Shown here: positions 7,440-16,080 of the stretch, in pieces | Numbering within the stretch: the stretch's first letter is position 1 | Layout of the letters: each line of letters opens with the position of its first letter | Source: an uncultured Collinsella sp. | GTDB taxonomy: Bacteria; Actinomycetota; Coriobacteriia; Coriobacteriales; Coriobacteriaceae | Direction: 5' to 3' | NCBI GenBank assembly: GCA_900544725.1 | Contig: UQWK01000010.1 | Location: 1-41,987 of the forward strand | DNA: 41,987 nt | Notes under the pieces: model-generated | Databases searched by the model: none | The model's input: only the letters and a program-made list of their open reading frames with translations | What the model was told of the DNA's origin: nothing | Position numbers and translations under genes: made by a program

Positions 7440-8576
7440 ATGAAATCCGACGCTCGCGCGCTCGTTTCCGTCATCATTCCCGTGTGCAACGTGGAGAAGT
7501 ACCTCGTCCAGTGCCTGGAAAGCATTCTTTCCCAGACGCACCGCGAGCTTGAGATCATCTGCCTGAACGATGGCTCTAAGGATGGCTCGCTTGCGATCCT
7601 GCGCGAGTTCGAGGCACGCGATCCGCGCGTGGTTGTGGTCGACAAGCCCAACGAGGGCTATGGCGCCACGTGCAACCGAGGCCTGGAGATGGCCCGCGGC
7701 GAGTGGGTTTCCATCATCGAGCCGGACGACTGGATCGACCCGGCTATGTACGAACGCATGCTTGCGCGCGCAGCCATGGTGGATGTGCCGGTGGACATCG
7801 TCAAGTGCCCGTGGATCGATGTGCACGACTGGGATGACCCTTCAACGCAGTACGAGCAGCAGTGCGTGTTGACGCACCGCCTGCCCAGCACCATGCGTCC
7901 CGTGACCCTGACCGACCTGCCCATCATGGTGGAGCAGCACCCCAGCATCTGGAGCGCCATCTACCGTCGCGACTTCCTGAACGAGCGCAGTATTCGCTTC
8001 ATTCCGTACCCGGGTGCCGGGTGGGCGGACAATCCGTTCCTCATCGAGTCGTTCTGCCAGGCCAAGGCAATCATGACGTTCGACGAGGCGTTCTACCACT
8101 ACCGCTGCGACCTGCCCGGCGCCACGTACAACCATAAGAAGGACAGCGCGGTCGCCCTGCCGTTCGACCGTTGGTGCGACATGACGGACATCCTGGAGCG
8201 ATTGCACGTGACCGACCGCGGTATCCTCGAGGCGCACTACATGCGCGGCTTCAATTACATCCACGGCGGAATCGTTGACGATGGCTGGGAGAACCCCATC
8301 GTGAAGGACGGTACACGCCGTGTGTTCTCGCGCATGGACACCGAGATTGTGCTGGGGCATCCCAAGCTTTCCCCCAAGCGCAAGCGCTTCTACCTGGAGC
8401 AGATGGGCATAGCTGGCCGACGCGTGCCGGTGTGGCCGCGCGTGAAGTACTTCGCGAGCGAGACGCGCTTCTTCGTGAAGAGCAATGGCGTTCGCGGCCT
8501 GCTGCGCAAGGTCGGTGGTTTTGCGAACGGCAAGGCAGTCGCCGCCCGTCGAGCCAAGGAGAACGCAAAGGGGTAG
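7440..8576 (+). CDS. family 2 glycosyltransferase
   Basis: A 378-residue enzyme with an N-terminal GT2 domain: LVSVIIPVCNVEKYLVQCLE (residues about 9-28), LEIICLNDGSKDGSLAILRE with the nucleotide-binding Asp, NEGYGATCNRGLEMARGEWV, and IIEPDDWIDPAMYE with the DxD-equivalent PDD. The C-terminal part carries aromatic and basic segments (FDEAFYHYRCDLPGATYN; a Lys/Arg-rich tail ending KAVAARRAKENAKG) without membrane helices, so it probably acts at the inner face of the membrane. It begins with ATG at 7440 and leads the run of plus-strand genes that includes the ABC exporter. Sugar and linkage cannot be told from sequence. Confidence 0.88.
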   Translation: MKSDARALVSVIIPVCNVEKYLVQCLESILSQTHRELEIICLNDGSKDGSLAILREFEARDPRVVVVDKPNEGYGATCNRGLEMARGEWVSIIEPDDWIDPAMYERMLARAAMVDVPVDIVKCPWIDVHDWDDPSTQYEQQCVLTHRLPSTMRPVTLTDLPIMVEQHPSIWSAIYRRDFLNERSIRFIPYPGAGWADNPFLIESFCQAKAIMTFDEAFYHYRCDLPGATYNHKKDSAVALPFDRWCDMTDILERLHVTDRGILEAHYMRGFNYIHGGIVDDGWENPIVKDGTRRVFSRMDTEIVLGHPKLSPKRKRFYLEQMGIAGRRVPVWPRVKYFASETRFFVKSNGVRGLLRKVGGFANGKAVAARRAKENAKG

Positions 8577-8733
8577 GGGTCCTGCTTGTGTTCTCATGAG
8601 CGCGCACCCGACTCTCCTGATTGTATGCAGCTCGTCGAGGCAAGAAATCGCGCAAGCGCCCCTGTGTTATCATACATTGTTCGGCAAGGGCGGCATCTGC
8701 CGCTAACGTGCAATCAATAGGGAGGCGTCGTCG

Positions 8734-9546
8734 GTGTCCTCACAGACTCTCGCAACCGAAAAGGCCCCGCGTCCGTATAAGAAGGACCTGCTCATCCTCG
8801 AGCAGCTCGTCACCAAGGACTTCAAGCTCAAGTACCGCCGTAGTTTCCTCGGCGTGTTGTGGAGCGTTCTCAACCCGTTGCTCATGATGATCGTCATGTC
8901 CATCGTGTTCTCTTACATGTTTGGCAGCAACGTCCCCAACTTCCCGCTCTACCTCATCGTGGGCAACGTGACGTTCTCGCTCATGAGCGACTCCACCAAC
9001 GCGGCGCTCACGAGCATCATCAACGCCGCGCCTCTGCTCAAGAAGGTCAAGGTCAACCGGTACATCTTCCCGGTGCAGAAGGTCTTGTTCGCGCTCGTGA
9101 ACTTCGCTTTCTCGCTCATCGCCGTGGCCATCGTCATGCTGTTCTTCCAGGTTATGCCCACGTGGCACTTCATCTGGCTGCCCCTGTGCCTGTTCTTGCT
9201 GATGCTCTTCTGCATTGGCGTGGGCCTGGCCATCGGCGCGCTCTCCGTCTTCTTCCGCGACATCATCCACCTGTGGAGCGTCGTCATTATCGCGTGGACC
9301 TACCTCACGCCCATCTTCTGGGATCTCTCCTTGCTTATCGACAAGGGCGCCCCGCACTGGATCATCATGCTGGTGAAGATTAACCCCATGTACAACTACC
9401 TCGAGTTCATGCGTGACATCTTCCTGTGGCAGCAGAACCCCACGCCCACGGTGCTCCTCATGTGCATCGCGTGGGCCATCATCGCGCTCATCATCGGTAT
9501 CTTCGTGTTCAAGAAGACCGAGCACAAGTTCATTCTCTACGTCTAA
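8734..9546 (+). CDS. polysaccharide ABC transporter permease (Wzm/TagG type)
   Basis: A 270-residue ABC-2 membrane protein, normal for TagG/Wzm/RfbD. The amphipathic N-terminus with KDFKLKYRRSFLGVLWSVLN leads into about six membrane segments: around 45-65 (LLMMIVMSIVFSYMF), 75-95, 118-140 (FAFSLIAVAIVMLFF), 148-170 (LCLFLLMLFCIGVGLAIGAL), 180-200 and 238-260 (AWAIIALIIGIFVF). VFFRDIIHLWSVVIIAWTYL and TPIFWD are conserved in this family. The start is GTG at 8734, eight bases after GGAGG. The partner ATPase starts nine bases downstream. The pair would flip a complete lipid-linked glycan across the membrane, as in teichoic-acid or rhamnan export. Confidence 0.92.
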   Translation: MSSQTLATEKAPRPYKKDLLILEQLVTKDFKLKYRRSFLGVLWSVLNPLLMMIVMSIVFSYMFGSNVPNFPLYLIVGNVTFSLMSDSTNAALTSIINAAPLLKKVKVNRYIFPVQKVLFALVNFAFSLIAVAIVMLFFQVMPTWHFIWLPLCLFLLMLFCIGVGLAIGALSVFFRDIIHLWSVVIIAWTYLTPIFWDLSLLIDKGAPHWIIMLVKINPMYNYLEFMRDIFLWQQNPTPTVLLMCIAWAIIALIIGIFVFKKTEHKFILYV

Positions 9547-9555
9547 GGCGGCACC

Positions 9556-10311
9556 ATGGCAGACGCTATCAACACTGAATACGCCATCGAGGTCGACGAT
9601 GTCACGATGGTCTTCAACATGGCCAGCGAGCAGCTCAACTCCCTCAAGGAGTACTTCATCAAGCTCGTGCGCCACGAGTTGTTCTTCAAGGAATTCCATG
9701 CTCTGGAGCACGTGAGCTTCAAGGTTAAGAAGGGCGAGGTCATCGGCCTGGTGGGAACCAACGGTTCCGGTAAGTCCACCATGCTCAAGATTATCGCCGG
9801 CGTGCTCGAGCCCACGAAGGGCACCGTGACGGTTCGTGGCAACATCGCACCCCTCATCGAGCTGGGCGCTGGTTTCGATCTTGAGCTCACGGCGCGTGAG
9901 AACATCTTCCTCAACGGTGCGCTTTTGGGTTACTCCAAGCAGTTCATGGAGGAGCACCTGGACGAGATCGTGGACTTCGCCGAGCTGCGCGACTTTCTCG
10001 ACATGCCTATGAAGAACTACTCATCTGGTATGGTCGCGCGTATCGCGTTCGCCATCGCCACCGTGGTGGAGCCCGACATCCTCATCGTCGATGAGACGCT
10101 CTCCGTGGGCGACGTGTTTTTCCAGGAGAAGTGCGAGCGCCGCATCCAGAGCTTCATAGATTCCGGTAACGTGACTGTGTTGTTCGTGAGCCATTCCATC
10201 GGGCAGGTGGAGCGCATCTGCACCTCCGCGGTGTGGATCGAGAAGGGCCACGAGCGCATGATCGGCCCGGTGGACGAGGTCTGCGCGGCTTACAAGGCGC
10301 AGTTCGACTAA
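9556..10311 (+). CDS. polysaccharide ABC transporter ATP-binding protein (Wzt/TagH type)
   Basis: A 251-residue ABC ATPase. Walker A GTNGSGKST is at residues 67-75, a Q-loop-region segment IELGAGFDLELTARENIFLN at 101-120, the signature NYSSGMVARIAFA at about 154-166, Walker B DILIVDE at 174-180 and the H-loop VLFVSHS near 210. The N-terminal NMASEQLNSLKEYFIKLVRH is typical of Wzt/TagH proteins. There is no C-terminal carbohydrate-binding domain, unlike O9-type Wzt, so it resembles short TagH/RfbE-like exporters that do not read a chain-end cap. A decayed second copy lies at 15350-15719. Confidence 0.93.
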   Translation: MADAINTEYAIEVDDVTMVFNMASEQLNSLKEYFIKLVRHELFFKEFHALEHVSFKVKKGEVIGLVGTNGSGKSTMLKIIAGVLEPTKGTVTVRGNIAPLIELGAGFDLELTARENIFLNGALLGYSKQFMEEHLDEIVDFAELRDFLDMPMKNYSSGMVARIAFAIATVVEPDILIVDETLSVGDVFFQEKCERRIQSFIDSGNVTVLFVSHSIGQVERICTSAVWIEKGHERMIGPVDEVCAAYKAQFD

Positions 10312-10313
10312 TT

Positions 10314-11570
10314 ATGTCCGGCGCGTGCGACGAGGCGGCCGCGAGCGAGCGCCGCCCCTTCTTTTCCATTATCATGCCCTGCTATGGCGTGGCGGCTTAC
10401 CTGCCCGATGCCATAGCGTGCGTCCGTGCTCAAACGTGTGCGGACTGGGAGCTCATCTGCGTTGACGACGCCTCTCCCGATAACGTGGCTAGGATCGTGG
10501 AGGCGGCCGCTGCACAAGACGCGCGTATTCGTCTTGTGCGCCACAAGGAGAACCAAGGCCTGTCCGGCGCGCGCAATACCGGCATCGCGGCGGCACGCGG
10601 CTCTTACGTATGGATGCCCGACCCAGACGACACGTACGACCCCGAGCTTCTCGAGGAGTGTCGCGCGGCCATAGCCATGGGTGCTGGTGTTCCTATGGGA
10701 GGCGTCGTCGATCCTGCGAGCTTTCCGCTTCGCCCGAATACCACGTGCGATGTCGTCGTGTTTGGTTGTCGCGAGGAATACCGCGCTGACAACGGGGCCG
10801 TTACGGGTACGCGAGAGCTTGTGCCGGCGCTGGACGGCGCAGTCTTCAGCACGGATGACCTCGATGCCCCCACGTGTCACGTCGTTGCAGCGGATTCTCC
10901 TGCGGCTATCGAGCTTGCCGCGGGGCGAAGCGCGTTTCTGCTGAATCGCGACGAATACCGCTCGAGCATTCTCGACCTCGAGGAGCTCACGCTCTTCGGG
11001 TACGCTTGGAACAAGGTCTACCGCCGAGAGGTGCTCGATGGCCTCTCATTCGAGGATGTACCGCTCATCGAGGACGTCTGCTTCAATATCGAGGTTGCGC
11101 GTCGTGTGGGTTCGGCCGCCGTGATATGTCGTCCGCTTTATAGCTATCAGAAACGCGAGAACGTAAACCTTACGAACAAATTCGTGCCGCGCTATTACGA
11201 GGTGCACCGCAGGCGCGTGGCGGAGTTGTTCGAGCTGCTGCGCGGTTGGGGGCTGGACAGTACCGACGCTCGTTCGCGCTTGGGCTTTAGGTTTGCGCGG
11301 TACGTGCTGAGCGCCATCGAGCGCACGTTCGACGAGCGGGCGGGCATGGACGCGGCGGCCCGCCGTGCGTTTTGCGCCGAGCTCACGGCAGACCCTCTGT
11401 ATCGTGAACTCATCGCCGAGGCTCCGGCGAGGTCGGGATGCGTCTCGCGCGCACTCCATGCCCTGCTCGCCAGGGGCAATCCGCACCTCATGCTCGCTGC
11501 GGGTCGCTGCGTGCATGTGGTGCGGGGAAGGTCTTCGCGCGCATACGCGTGCGCGAAGACGGTTGGATAG
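10314..11570 (+). CDS. family 2 glycosyltransferase
   Basis: A 418-residue GT2 enzyme. The frame is open further upstream inside the ATPase gene, but the ATG at 10314, two bases after the ATPase stop, leaves a normal short leader before FFSIIMPCYGVAAYLPDAI. WELICVDDASPDN, NQGLSGARNTGIAAARGSYV and MPDPDDTYDPELLEE give the GT-A core with the metal-binding DD. Past residue about 230, LTLFGYAWNKVYRREVL, PLIEDVCFNIEVARRVG and RPLYSYQKRENVNLTNKF are conserved in capsule-type GT2 proteins. Translation is probably coupled to the ABC genes. The last codons carry a CTTCGCGC/GCGCGAAG inverted repeat. Confidence 0.87.
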   Translation: MSGACDEAAASERRPFFSIIMPCYGVAAYLPDAIACVRAQTCADWELICVDDASPDNVARIVEAAAAQDARIRLVRHKENQGLSGARNTGIAAARGSYVWMPDPDDTYDPELLEECRAAIAMGAGVPMGGVVDPASFPLRPNTTCDVVVFGCREEYRADNGAVTGTRELVPALDGAVFSTDDLDAPTCHVVAADSPAAIELAAGRSAFLLNRDEYRSSILDLEELTLFGYAWNKVYRREVLDGLSFEDVPLIEDVCFNIEVARRVGSAAVICRPLYSYQKRENVNLTNKFVPRYYEVHRRRVAELFELLRGWGLDSTDARSRLGFRFARYVLSAIERTFDERAGMDAAARRAFCAELTADPLYRELIAEAPARSGCVSRALHALLARGNPHLMLAAGRCVHVVRGRSSRAYACAKTVG

Positions 11571-11609
11571 GATGCCGCGCGGTCTGTCAGCCGCGAGAGG
11601 GGTGTATGC

Positions 11610-12671
11610 ATGAGTGCTGTTGAGAGTCGGGGCGGAAGCGCGCTGCAGCTTACCGTCGCTGTCCCTGCTTACAACGTCGAGAGCTACCTCGCCCGCGGCC
11701 TCGAGTCCTACCTCGACCCGCGCTTCGTGGGCAATCTCGAGGTTATCGTTGTGGACGATGGCTCCACCGACGGCACCCGTGCGCTTGCGGAGGAGTTCGC
11801 TGCGCGCAGCCATGGCGTGATCCGCGTCATCTCCAAGAAGAACGGAGGCCACGGTTCGGCCGTGAACGCCGGCCTGGCCGAGGCGCGCGGGCGCTATTTC
11901 CGCGTGGTGGACGGCGACGACTGGGTGAACGCGGATGGTATGGCCGAGCTGCTCGAGCGTCTTGCCGACCTCGATTGCGACCTTGTGGTAGACAAGAAGC
12001 GCGAGATCGACATGGCTTCTGGCGAGGGGCGTCTGTTCCCGCTCGCCAAGGGCGTCGTCACGGGTCGTGCGCTCGACTTCTCCAGCGTTCTCACCAACGG
12101 CGACACCGTGTTCCAGATCATGATTCACACGCTCACCGCGCGCACGGACTACCTACGCGGTATCGGCATCCACCTGCTCGAGCACACCTTCTACGAGGAC
12201 TACGAGTATGTGGTCAAGGCAAGTGTGCCCGCCTCTACCATCTGCTACCTCGATATCGAGGTATACCAGTACCTGGTGGGCAACGAGAACCAGTCCGTGA
12301 GCCAGGCGAACTACGTGCGCCGCTGGGACGATCACGACCGTGTGGTCATGGAGCTCCTGGATTACCTTGAACGCTGTGAGCATGGCGAGGTGTGCGCCGC
12401 GAGCGGGGAGAAGCTTTCGAATGAGTCCGTCTGCTACGTGCGCGAGAAGGTCCACCTCATCGTTGACACGCACTACAACATCGCGTTGCTGTTCGATGAG
12501 GACCGCAGCCGTGGGCGTGTGCGCGCCAAGGCGTTCCGACGCGAGCTGAGGCGTGCGGACATAGACCAGTGGGCGCGCGGCGAGCAGCGTTATCGTATGG
12601 CCACGCTCCTCAACCGCCTGAGCTTCTCGTACAACTCTATCAAGCGCTTGGTCTCCAAGCGCCGTCACTAG
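11610..12671 (+). CDS. family 2 glycosyltransferase
   Basis: A 353-residue enzyme. Its GT-A domain shows LTVAVPAYNVESYLARGLES (about residues 12-31), LEVIVVDDGSTDGTRALAEE, NGGHGSAVNAGLAEARGRYF and VVDGDDWVNADGMAELLE, where DGDDW is the metal-binding motif. C-terminal TFYEDYEYVVKASVPASTIC and YQYLVGNENQSVSQANYVRR are typical of capsular polysaccharide GT2 proteins; the tail is basic. The ATG at 11610 follows GAGAGGGG. It lies 39 bases after the previous glycosyltransferase gene and 21 bases before the next, so it is in the same operon. Substrate unknown. Confidence 0.88.
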   Translation: MSAVESRGGSALQLTVAVPAYNVESYLARGLESYLDPRFVGNLEVIVVDDGSTDGTRALAEEFAARSHGVIRVISKKNGGHGSAVNAGLAEARGRYFRVVDGDDWVNADGMAELLERLADLDCDLVVDKKREIDMASGEGRLFPLAKGVVTGRALDFSSVLTNGDTVFQIMIHTLTARTDYLRGIGIHLLEHTFYEDYEYVVKASVPASTICYLDIEVYQYLVGNENQSVSQANYVRRWDDHDRVVMELLDYLERCEHGEVCAASGEKLSNESVCYVREKVHLIVDTHYNIALLFDEDRSRGRVRAKAFRRELRRADIDQWARGEQRYRMATLLNRLSFSYNSIKRLVSKRRH

Positions 12672-12692
12672 CACGCTACCAAGGGATGATTC

Positions 12693-13928
12693 ATGAGCCG
12701 CAAACCGCGCATAGCCATATTCAGCGCCGACGCCAAGCTTGGCCATGAGGTCAAGGGTGCCACGCGCTACACGTTCCTCGCGACGCTTCTCGTGGAGCGT
12801 GGCTTCGATGTCGACTTTATCACGAGCGGCTTCCAGCACTGGGAGAAGCGCCAGCGTGATTTGGCGACGTTCGACACGAGCATGCACGCGTTCAACGTGA
12901 AGTTCATTGCCGAGCCGAGCTATCCCGCCAACATGTGCCCCCAGCGCATCTGGGCGCACCATGTGATGGCCAAGCGCGTGACGGCGTACTTCGATGCGGA
13001 CCACGACTACGACCTCATCTACTGCCAGATTCCGCCCAACGATGTGACGCTCGCCGTGGGACGGTCCGCGAAACGCTACGGCATCCCCTTCGTAGTCGAC
13101 GTGAACGACCTGTGGCCCGAGGCCTTCCGTATCGCGCTCGACGTTCCGGTGCTGTCCGACATAGCCTTCGCTCCGTTCGAGCGCCAAGCTCGTCGCGCGT
13201 ACGCGTTGGCGGACGCCGTGGTGGGTACGTCCGACGAGTACGCCGCGCGCCCTTTCCGCGACCGCGCCGAGGATATCCCCAAGCTCGTGGTGTACGTGGG
13301 TAACGACCTCGAGGAGTTCGACGCGGGCGCCGCTGAGAACGCCGGCTCCGTGGAAAAGCCCGAGGGCGAGGTCTGGGTTACTTACGCGGGTAATATCTCG
13401 GCACTATACGACTTGGAGACGCTCGTCGAGGCTGTGGCGATAGCTGCCAAGGCGCATCCCGAGCTCAGACTCAAGATTCTTGGCGATGGCCCCGAACGCG
13501 CATCCGTCGAGGCGGCGGTTGAGCGAACCGGGGCGCCTGCTGGGCTTTTGGGCTACATGCCGTACCGTGTCATGGCGGCTTGGCTCAAGGCGTCCGACAT
13601 GGTGGTCAACTCGCTGGTTGCGAACGCGCCCCAGAGCGTGCCCACCAAGATAGGCGATTACCTGGCCTCGGGACGCCCCATGATTAACACGTCCATGAAC
13701 GTTGAGTTTCGCGAGAAGGTCGTGCGTGACGGCTTTGGCGTGAATGTTGTGCCGGGTGACGCCGAGGGGCTCGCCAGGGTGATTTGCGAGCTTGTCGAGG
13801 ACGAGACAGGACGCGCGCGCATGGGTCGCGTGGCGCGTGAGCTCGCGGCGGCACAGTTCGACCGCCCGCATTCCTATGAGGCTACCGTCGACCTCATTCG
13901 AGGCCTAATCTCCGAGCGCACGAAGTAG
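12693..13928 (+). CDS. family 4 glycosyltransferase (WbuB-like)
   Basis: A 411-residue GT-B enzyme. The N-terminal half starts KPRIAIFSADAKLGHEVKGA and contains YDLIYCQIPPNDVTLAVG and VVDVNDLWPEAFRIAL, the latter typical of WbuB-type L-fucosamine/N-acetyl-hexosamine transferases. The C-terminal nucleotide-binding half has VTYAGNISALYDLETLVEAV, LRLKILGDGPERASVEAAVE and SVPTKIGDYLASGRPMINTS, which holds the conserved phosphate-contact loop. No membrane helix is visible. It is the last gene of the plus-strand run; beyond it gene remains begin. The acceptor cannot be told from sequence. Confidence 0.87.
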   Translation: MSRKPRIAIFSADAKLGHEVKGATRYTFLATLLVERGFDVDFITSGFQHWEKRQRDLATFDTSMHAFNVKFIAEPSYPANMCPQRIWAHHVMAKRVTAYFDADHDYDLIYCQIPPNDVTLAVGRSAKRYGIPFVVDVNDLWPEAFRIALDVPVLSDIAFAPFERQARRAYALADAVVGTSDEYAARPFRDRAEDIPKLVVYVGNDLEEFDAGAAENAGSVEKPEGEVWVTYAGNISALYDLETLVEAVAIAAKAHPELRLKILGDGPERASVEAAVERTGAPAGLLGYMPYRVMAAWLKASDMVVNSLVANAPQSVPTKIGDYLASGRPMINTSMNVEFREKVVRDGFGVNVVPGDAEGLARVICELVEDETGRARMGRVARELAAAQFDRPHSYEATVDLIRGLISERTK

Positions 13929-14136
13929 ATTGCCCCCGTGAGGCGTGCTCGTCCTATACTCGGACTGATAGGAGAGTGCATGGTGTGTCGGGGTTGGGCG
14001 AGGCCGTGCTTGAGGGGGCGACCGACCGCAAGCTGTCCGATGAGCCGGCAATATGGCGGTTGCGGCTTTGCCTTTCCGCCATTCTGGGTCACATCCGGAG
14101 TACTGGTTATGAGACGCGCTCGGCGAACTCCAGGTA
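13929..14136. other. gene-poor stretch with degraded sequence
   Basis: A TATACT box at 13955-13960 and GGAG near 13971 precede short open frames, one of which runs to 14173 (beginning VSGLGEAVLEGATDRKLSDE). No family is recognised, and the frame runs through the antisense GT2 scar, so this is read as decayed DNA, not a gene. An ATGGCGG/CCGCCAT inverted repeat lies at about 14052-14082. Confidence 0.4.
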
Positions 14137-14258
14137 TTACGTGCGGCGCCACTTGTCCATCGTGGCGGCGTAGGGGCTTTCGGTGTTGTCGAGCTCGTAC
14201 CAAGCGCCGTCTGCGCCTACTCGTTGTAGCACGGCACGACGATGGAAATGCGCGGTAT
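14137..14258 (-). pseudogene. scar of a deleted GT2 glycosyltransferase gene
   Basis: On the minus strand, six bases after the stop of the next gene, a frame reads IPRISIVVPCYNE and then stops. IVVPCYNE is the exact start motif of GT2 enzymes. A second frame begins at the same spot and reads VGADGAWYELDNTESPYAAT, MDKWRRT, stop, which looks like an intact C-terminus. So only the first ~13 and last ~27 codons of the gene remain, joined out of frame with the middle lost. The expected ATG is ATA. The gene would have been co-transcribed after the minus-strand GT2 gene at 14265-15227. Confidence 0.6.
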
Positions 14259-14264
14259 GGCGGT

Positions 14265-15227
14265 TTACCTTGCGTTTGGGTTGTCGTTGCGATAGTCACT
14301 GAAGGCGTATTTGCTATACACATTGACTTCCCACTGCTTTTTTTCGACCTTTGCCACGGAGTCGAGGATAAAACCAGTCGCGAGACTTAAGCCACACAGG
14401 AACATAAACGATGCGGCGAGCAGGGCGGTTGGGAAGCGCGGAACAAGACCGGTCTGGAAATACTCGACAATGATGGGAATGCCCAGAGCAAGACCGATTA
14501 TTGCAAACAGGAGCGCAACGAGGCTGAAGAATTTGAGCGGGCGGTAGTCCTTGAACAGCGTGCCAATCATGGCGACGACCTTAATGCCGTCGCTGACGGT
14601 ATTAAGCTTAGATTCGGATCCTTCGGGGCGATCGCGGTACTCAATAGGCACATCCTTGATGCGCCAGCGGTGGTCGACGGCGTGGATGGAGAGTTCGGTT
14701 TCGATCTGAAAGCCCTCGGAAAGCACGGGGAACGTTTTGACAAAGGGGCGGCTCATGGCGCGATAGCCCGTCATAACATCCTCGAAGCTGTAGCCATAGA
14801 TCCACTTAATCATGGCTCGAACCAAGTTGTTGCCAAAGCCGTGGAAGGCGCGCTTGTTTTCCTCGGCGTAGGTGCCGTTGGACAGGCGATCGCCGACGGT
14901 CATATCGGCTGTACCATTAAGAATGGGCTCGCAGAGGGCTTTTGCCGCTTCGGCGGGGTAGGTGTCGTCGCCGTCGACCATGAGGTAGCAATCGGCGTCG
15001 ATATCGCGGAACATCTGACGGCAGACATTGCCCTTTCCCTGTCGGGGCTCAAAGCGCACTGTGGCGCCGTGTTCCGTTGCGATGCGCGAGGTATCGTCTG
15101 ACGAGTTGTTATCGTATACATAGACCGTCGCCTGCGGAAGCTCGCGGTGGAAGTCGTCAATGACTTTGCCGATCGTGAGGGCTTCGTTGTAGCAGGGGAT
15201 AATGACGGCAATAGATTCAGAATTCAC
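14265..15227 (-). CDS. membrane-anchored GT2 glycosyltransferase (polyprenol-phosphate sugar synthase type)
   Basis: A 320-residue protein of the DPM1/GtrB-like GT2 group. The catalytic domain has IAVIIPCYNEALTIGKVIDD (about 6-25), VYVYDNNSSDDT, GKGNVCRQMF and YLMVDGDDTYPAEAA with the DxD metal site, then MTGYRAMSRPFVKTFPVLSE and GFQIETELSIHAVD, which are hallmarks of polyprenyl-phosphate transferases. Two C-terminal membrane helices follow (FFSLVALLFAIIGLALGIPI and ALLAASFMFLCGLSLATGFI). It probably makes an undecaprenyl-phosphate sugar for side-chain decoration. The start is GTG at 15227, preceded by AAAGGAG. It faces the main operon, with remains of a second GT2 gene behind it. Confidence 0.88.
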   Translation of the reverse strand: MNSESIAVIIPCYNEALTIGKVIDDFHRELPQATVYVYDNNSSDDTSRIATEHGATVRFEPRQGKGNVCRQMFRDIDADCYLMVDGDDTYPAEAAKALCEPILNGTADMTVGDRLSNGTYAEENKRAFHGFGNNLVRAMIKWIYGYSFEDVMTGYRAMSRPFVKTFPVLSEGFQIETELSIHAVDHRWRIKDVPIEYRDRPEGSESKLNTVSDGIKVVAMIGTLFKDYRPLKFFSLVALLFAIIGLALGIPIIVEYFQTGLVPRFPTALLAASFMFLCGLSLATGFILDSVAKVEKKQWEVNVYSKYAFSDYRNDNPNAR

Positions 15228-15349
15228 TCAATGCTCCTTTGATATTCAATCGTAGAAAGTATAGCCGTTTGGCCCTGGCGTCCTGAGATGTAGCCGTCTT
15301 TCACAAGTCCGAGCGCAAATTCATCTTCTACATCTAAAGGAATGCTGTG
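15228..15349. promoter_or_regulatory. divergent region between the GT2 gene and the wzt remnant
   Basis: AT-richer DNA that must carry the promoter of the minus-strand GT2 gene; AAAGGAG next to its GTG is its ribosome site. AAAGGAA ahead of 15350 is a leftover ribosome site of the wzt remnant. No clear promoter hexamers were identified. Confidence 0.3.
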
Positions 15350-15719
15350 ATGACTGAATCTGTTGTTGATTACATCGAGCAGCCTCTGGCTGTCGAGGTC
15401 GACGCCACCACCATGATCTTTAACATGGCGTCTGACTCGCTGACCAGCCTCAAAGAATGTTTTATTAAGCTCGCTAAGAGCCCGATATCCTGATCGTCGA
15501 TGAGATGCTTTCCGTCGGCGACGTGTTCTTCCAGCAAAAGTGCGAGGCCCGTATTCAGCACTTTATCCAGAGCGGTGACGTGACGGTTTTGTTCGTGTCG
15601 CATTCCATGGAGCAGGTTGAGCGCATCTGCCAGCGTGCATTTGGATTGAGAAGGGCGACCTTCGTATGGACGGCCCGGTCGATGAGGTATGCAAGGCATA
15701 CCGCGAACAGTTCAAGTAG
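15350..15719 (+). pseudogene. internally deleted second copy of the Wzt/TagH-type ATPase gene
   Basis: The first ~44 codons (LAVEVDATTMIFNMASDSLT, SLKECFIKLAKS) match the start of the intact ATPase encoded at 9556, and the last ~75 codons (PDILIVDEMLSVGDVFFQQK, HFIQSGDVTVLFVSHSMEQV) match its end. Residues equivalent to about 40-171 are missing, taking away Walker A and the signature motif, and the joint near 15480 is out of frame (TGA at 15492-15494). A further one-base loss near 15647 shifts the frame before IEKGDLRMDGPVDEVCKAYR. It cannot make a working ATPase. The divergence from the intact copy suggests an older or different export cassette, not a recent duplication. Confidence 0.85.
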
Positions 15720-15772
15720 GTTATACTTATTTGCGCTTGGCGGGCTCGCGCTTGCTTGGCGTGCGGTTATTT

Positions 15773-15846
15773 GCTCCATTAGCTCAGTTGGATAGAGCAG
15801 GGGACTTCTAATCCCAAGGTCGACGGTTCGAATCCGCCATGGAGCA
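15773..15846 (+). tRNA. tRNA-Arg (anticodon TCT)
   Basis: A 74-base cloverleaf. The acceptor stem GCTCCAT pairs with ATGGAGC, discriminator A; the D arm contains AGCTCAGTTGGATAGAGC; the anticodon loop CTTCTAA shows TCT; the T arm contains GGTTCGAATCC. CCA is not encoded. Its 3' side borders a low-GC patch of broken and orphan genes, as expected for an integration hotspot. Confidence 0.95.
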
Positions 15847-15859
15847 CCTTTTGTTTAAT

Positions 15860-15886
15860 AAGCTCAGCTTTTGCTGGGCTTTTTTG
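15860..15886 (+). terminator. intrinsic terminator after tRNA-Arg
   Basis: AAGCTCAGC, loop TTTT, GCTGGGCTT (nine pairs, one wobble), followed by a run of T to 15885. Confidence 0.88.
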
Positions 15887-16080
15887 TTCACAAATGCGAA
15901 GTTGAGCTACTCTGTTTCTACGGGCTCCACGATTTATGAGTTATGTAGCAATTTCAGATTCTAAGACAGGGGTCGTTTGCGTTTGGCGGTTAGCCATCGG
16001 CATCCTTACACTAACGCTGACTCGAAAGGCCTTATCTCCTGCCCATTTTTCTCTGCACAATTGAAGTCTGAAGTGGTTGG
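15887..16080. other. intergenic stretch downstream of the tRNA, no gene seen
   Basis: Lower-GC DNA with stops in all frames of interest. It probably contains the left boundary of the degraded defence remnant that begins at about 16081. No repeat of the tRNA 3' end was found here. Confidence 0.4.

Noticed and set aside
13938..14390. Plus-strand open frame of about 150 codons with a ribosome-site-like GGAG
   Set aside because: Arg/Cys-rich translation without family features, overlapping the antisense GT2 scar and the GT2 gene end.
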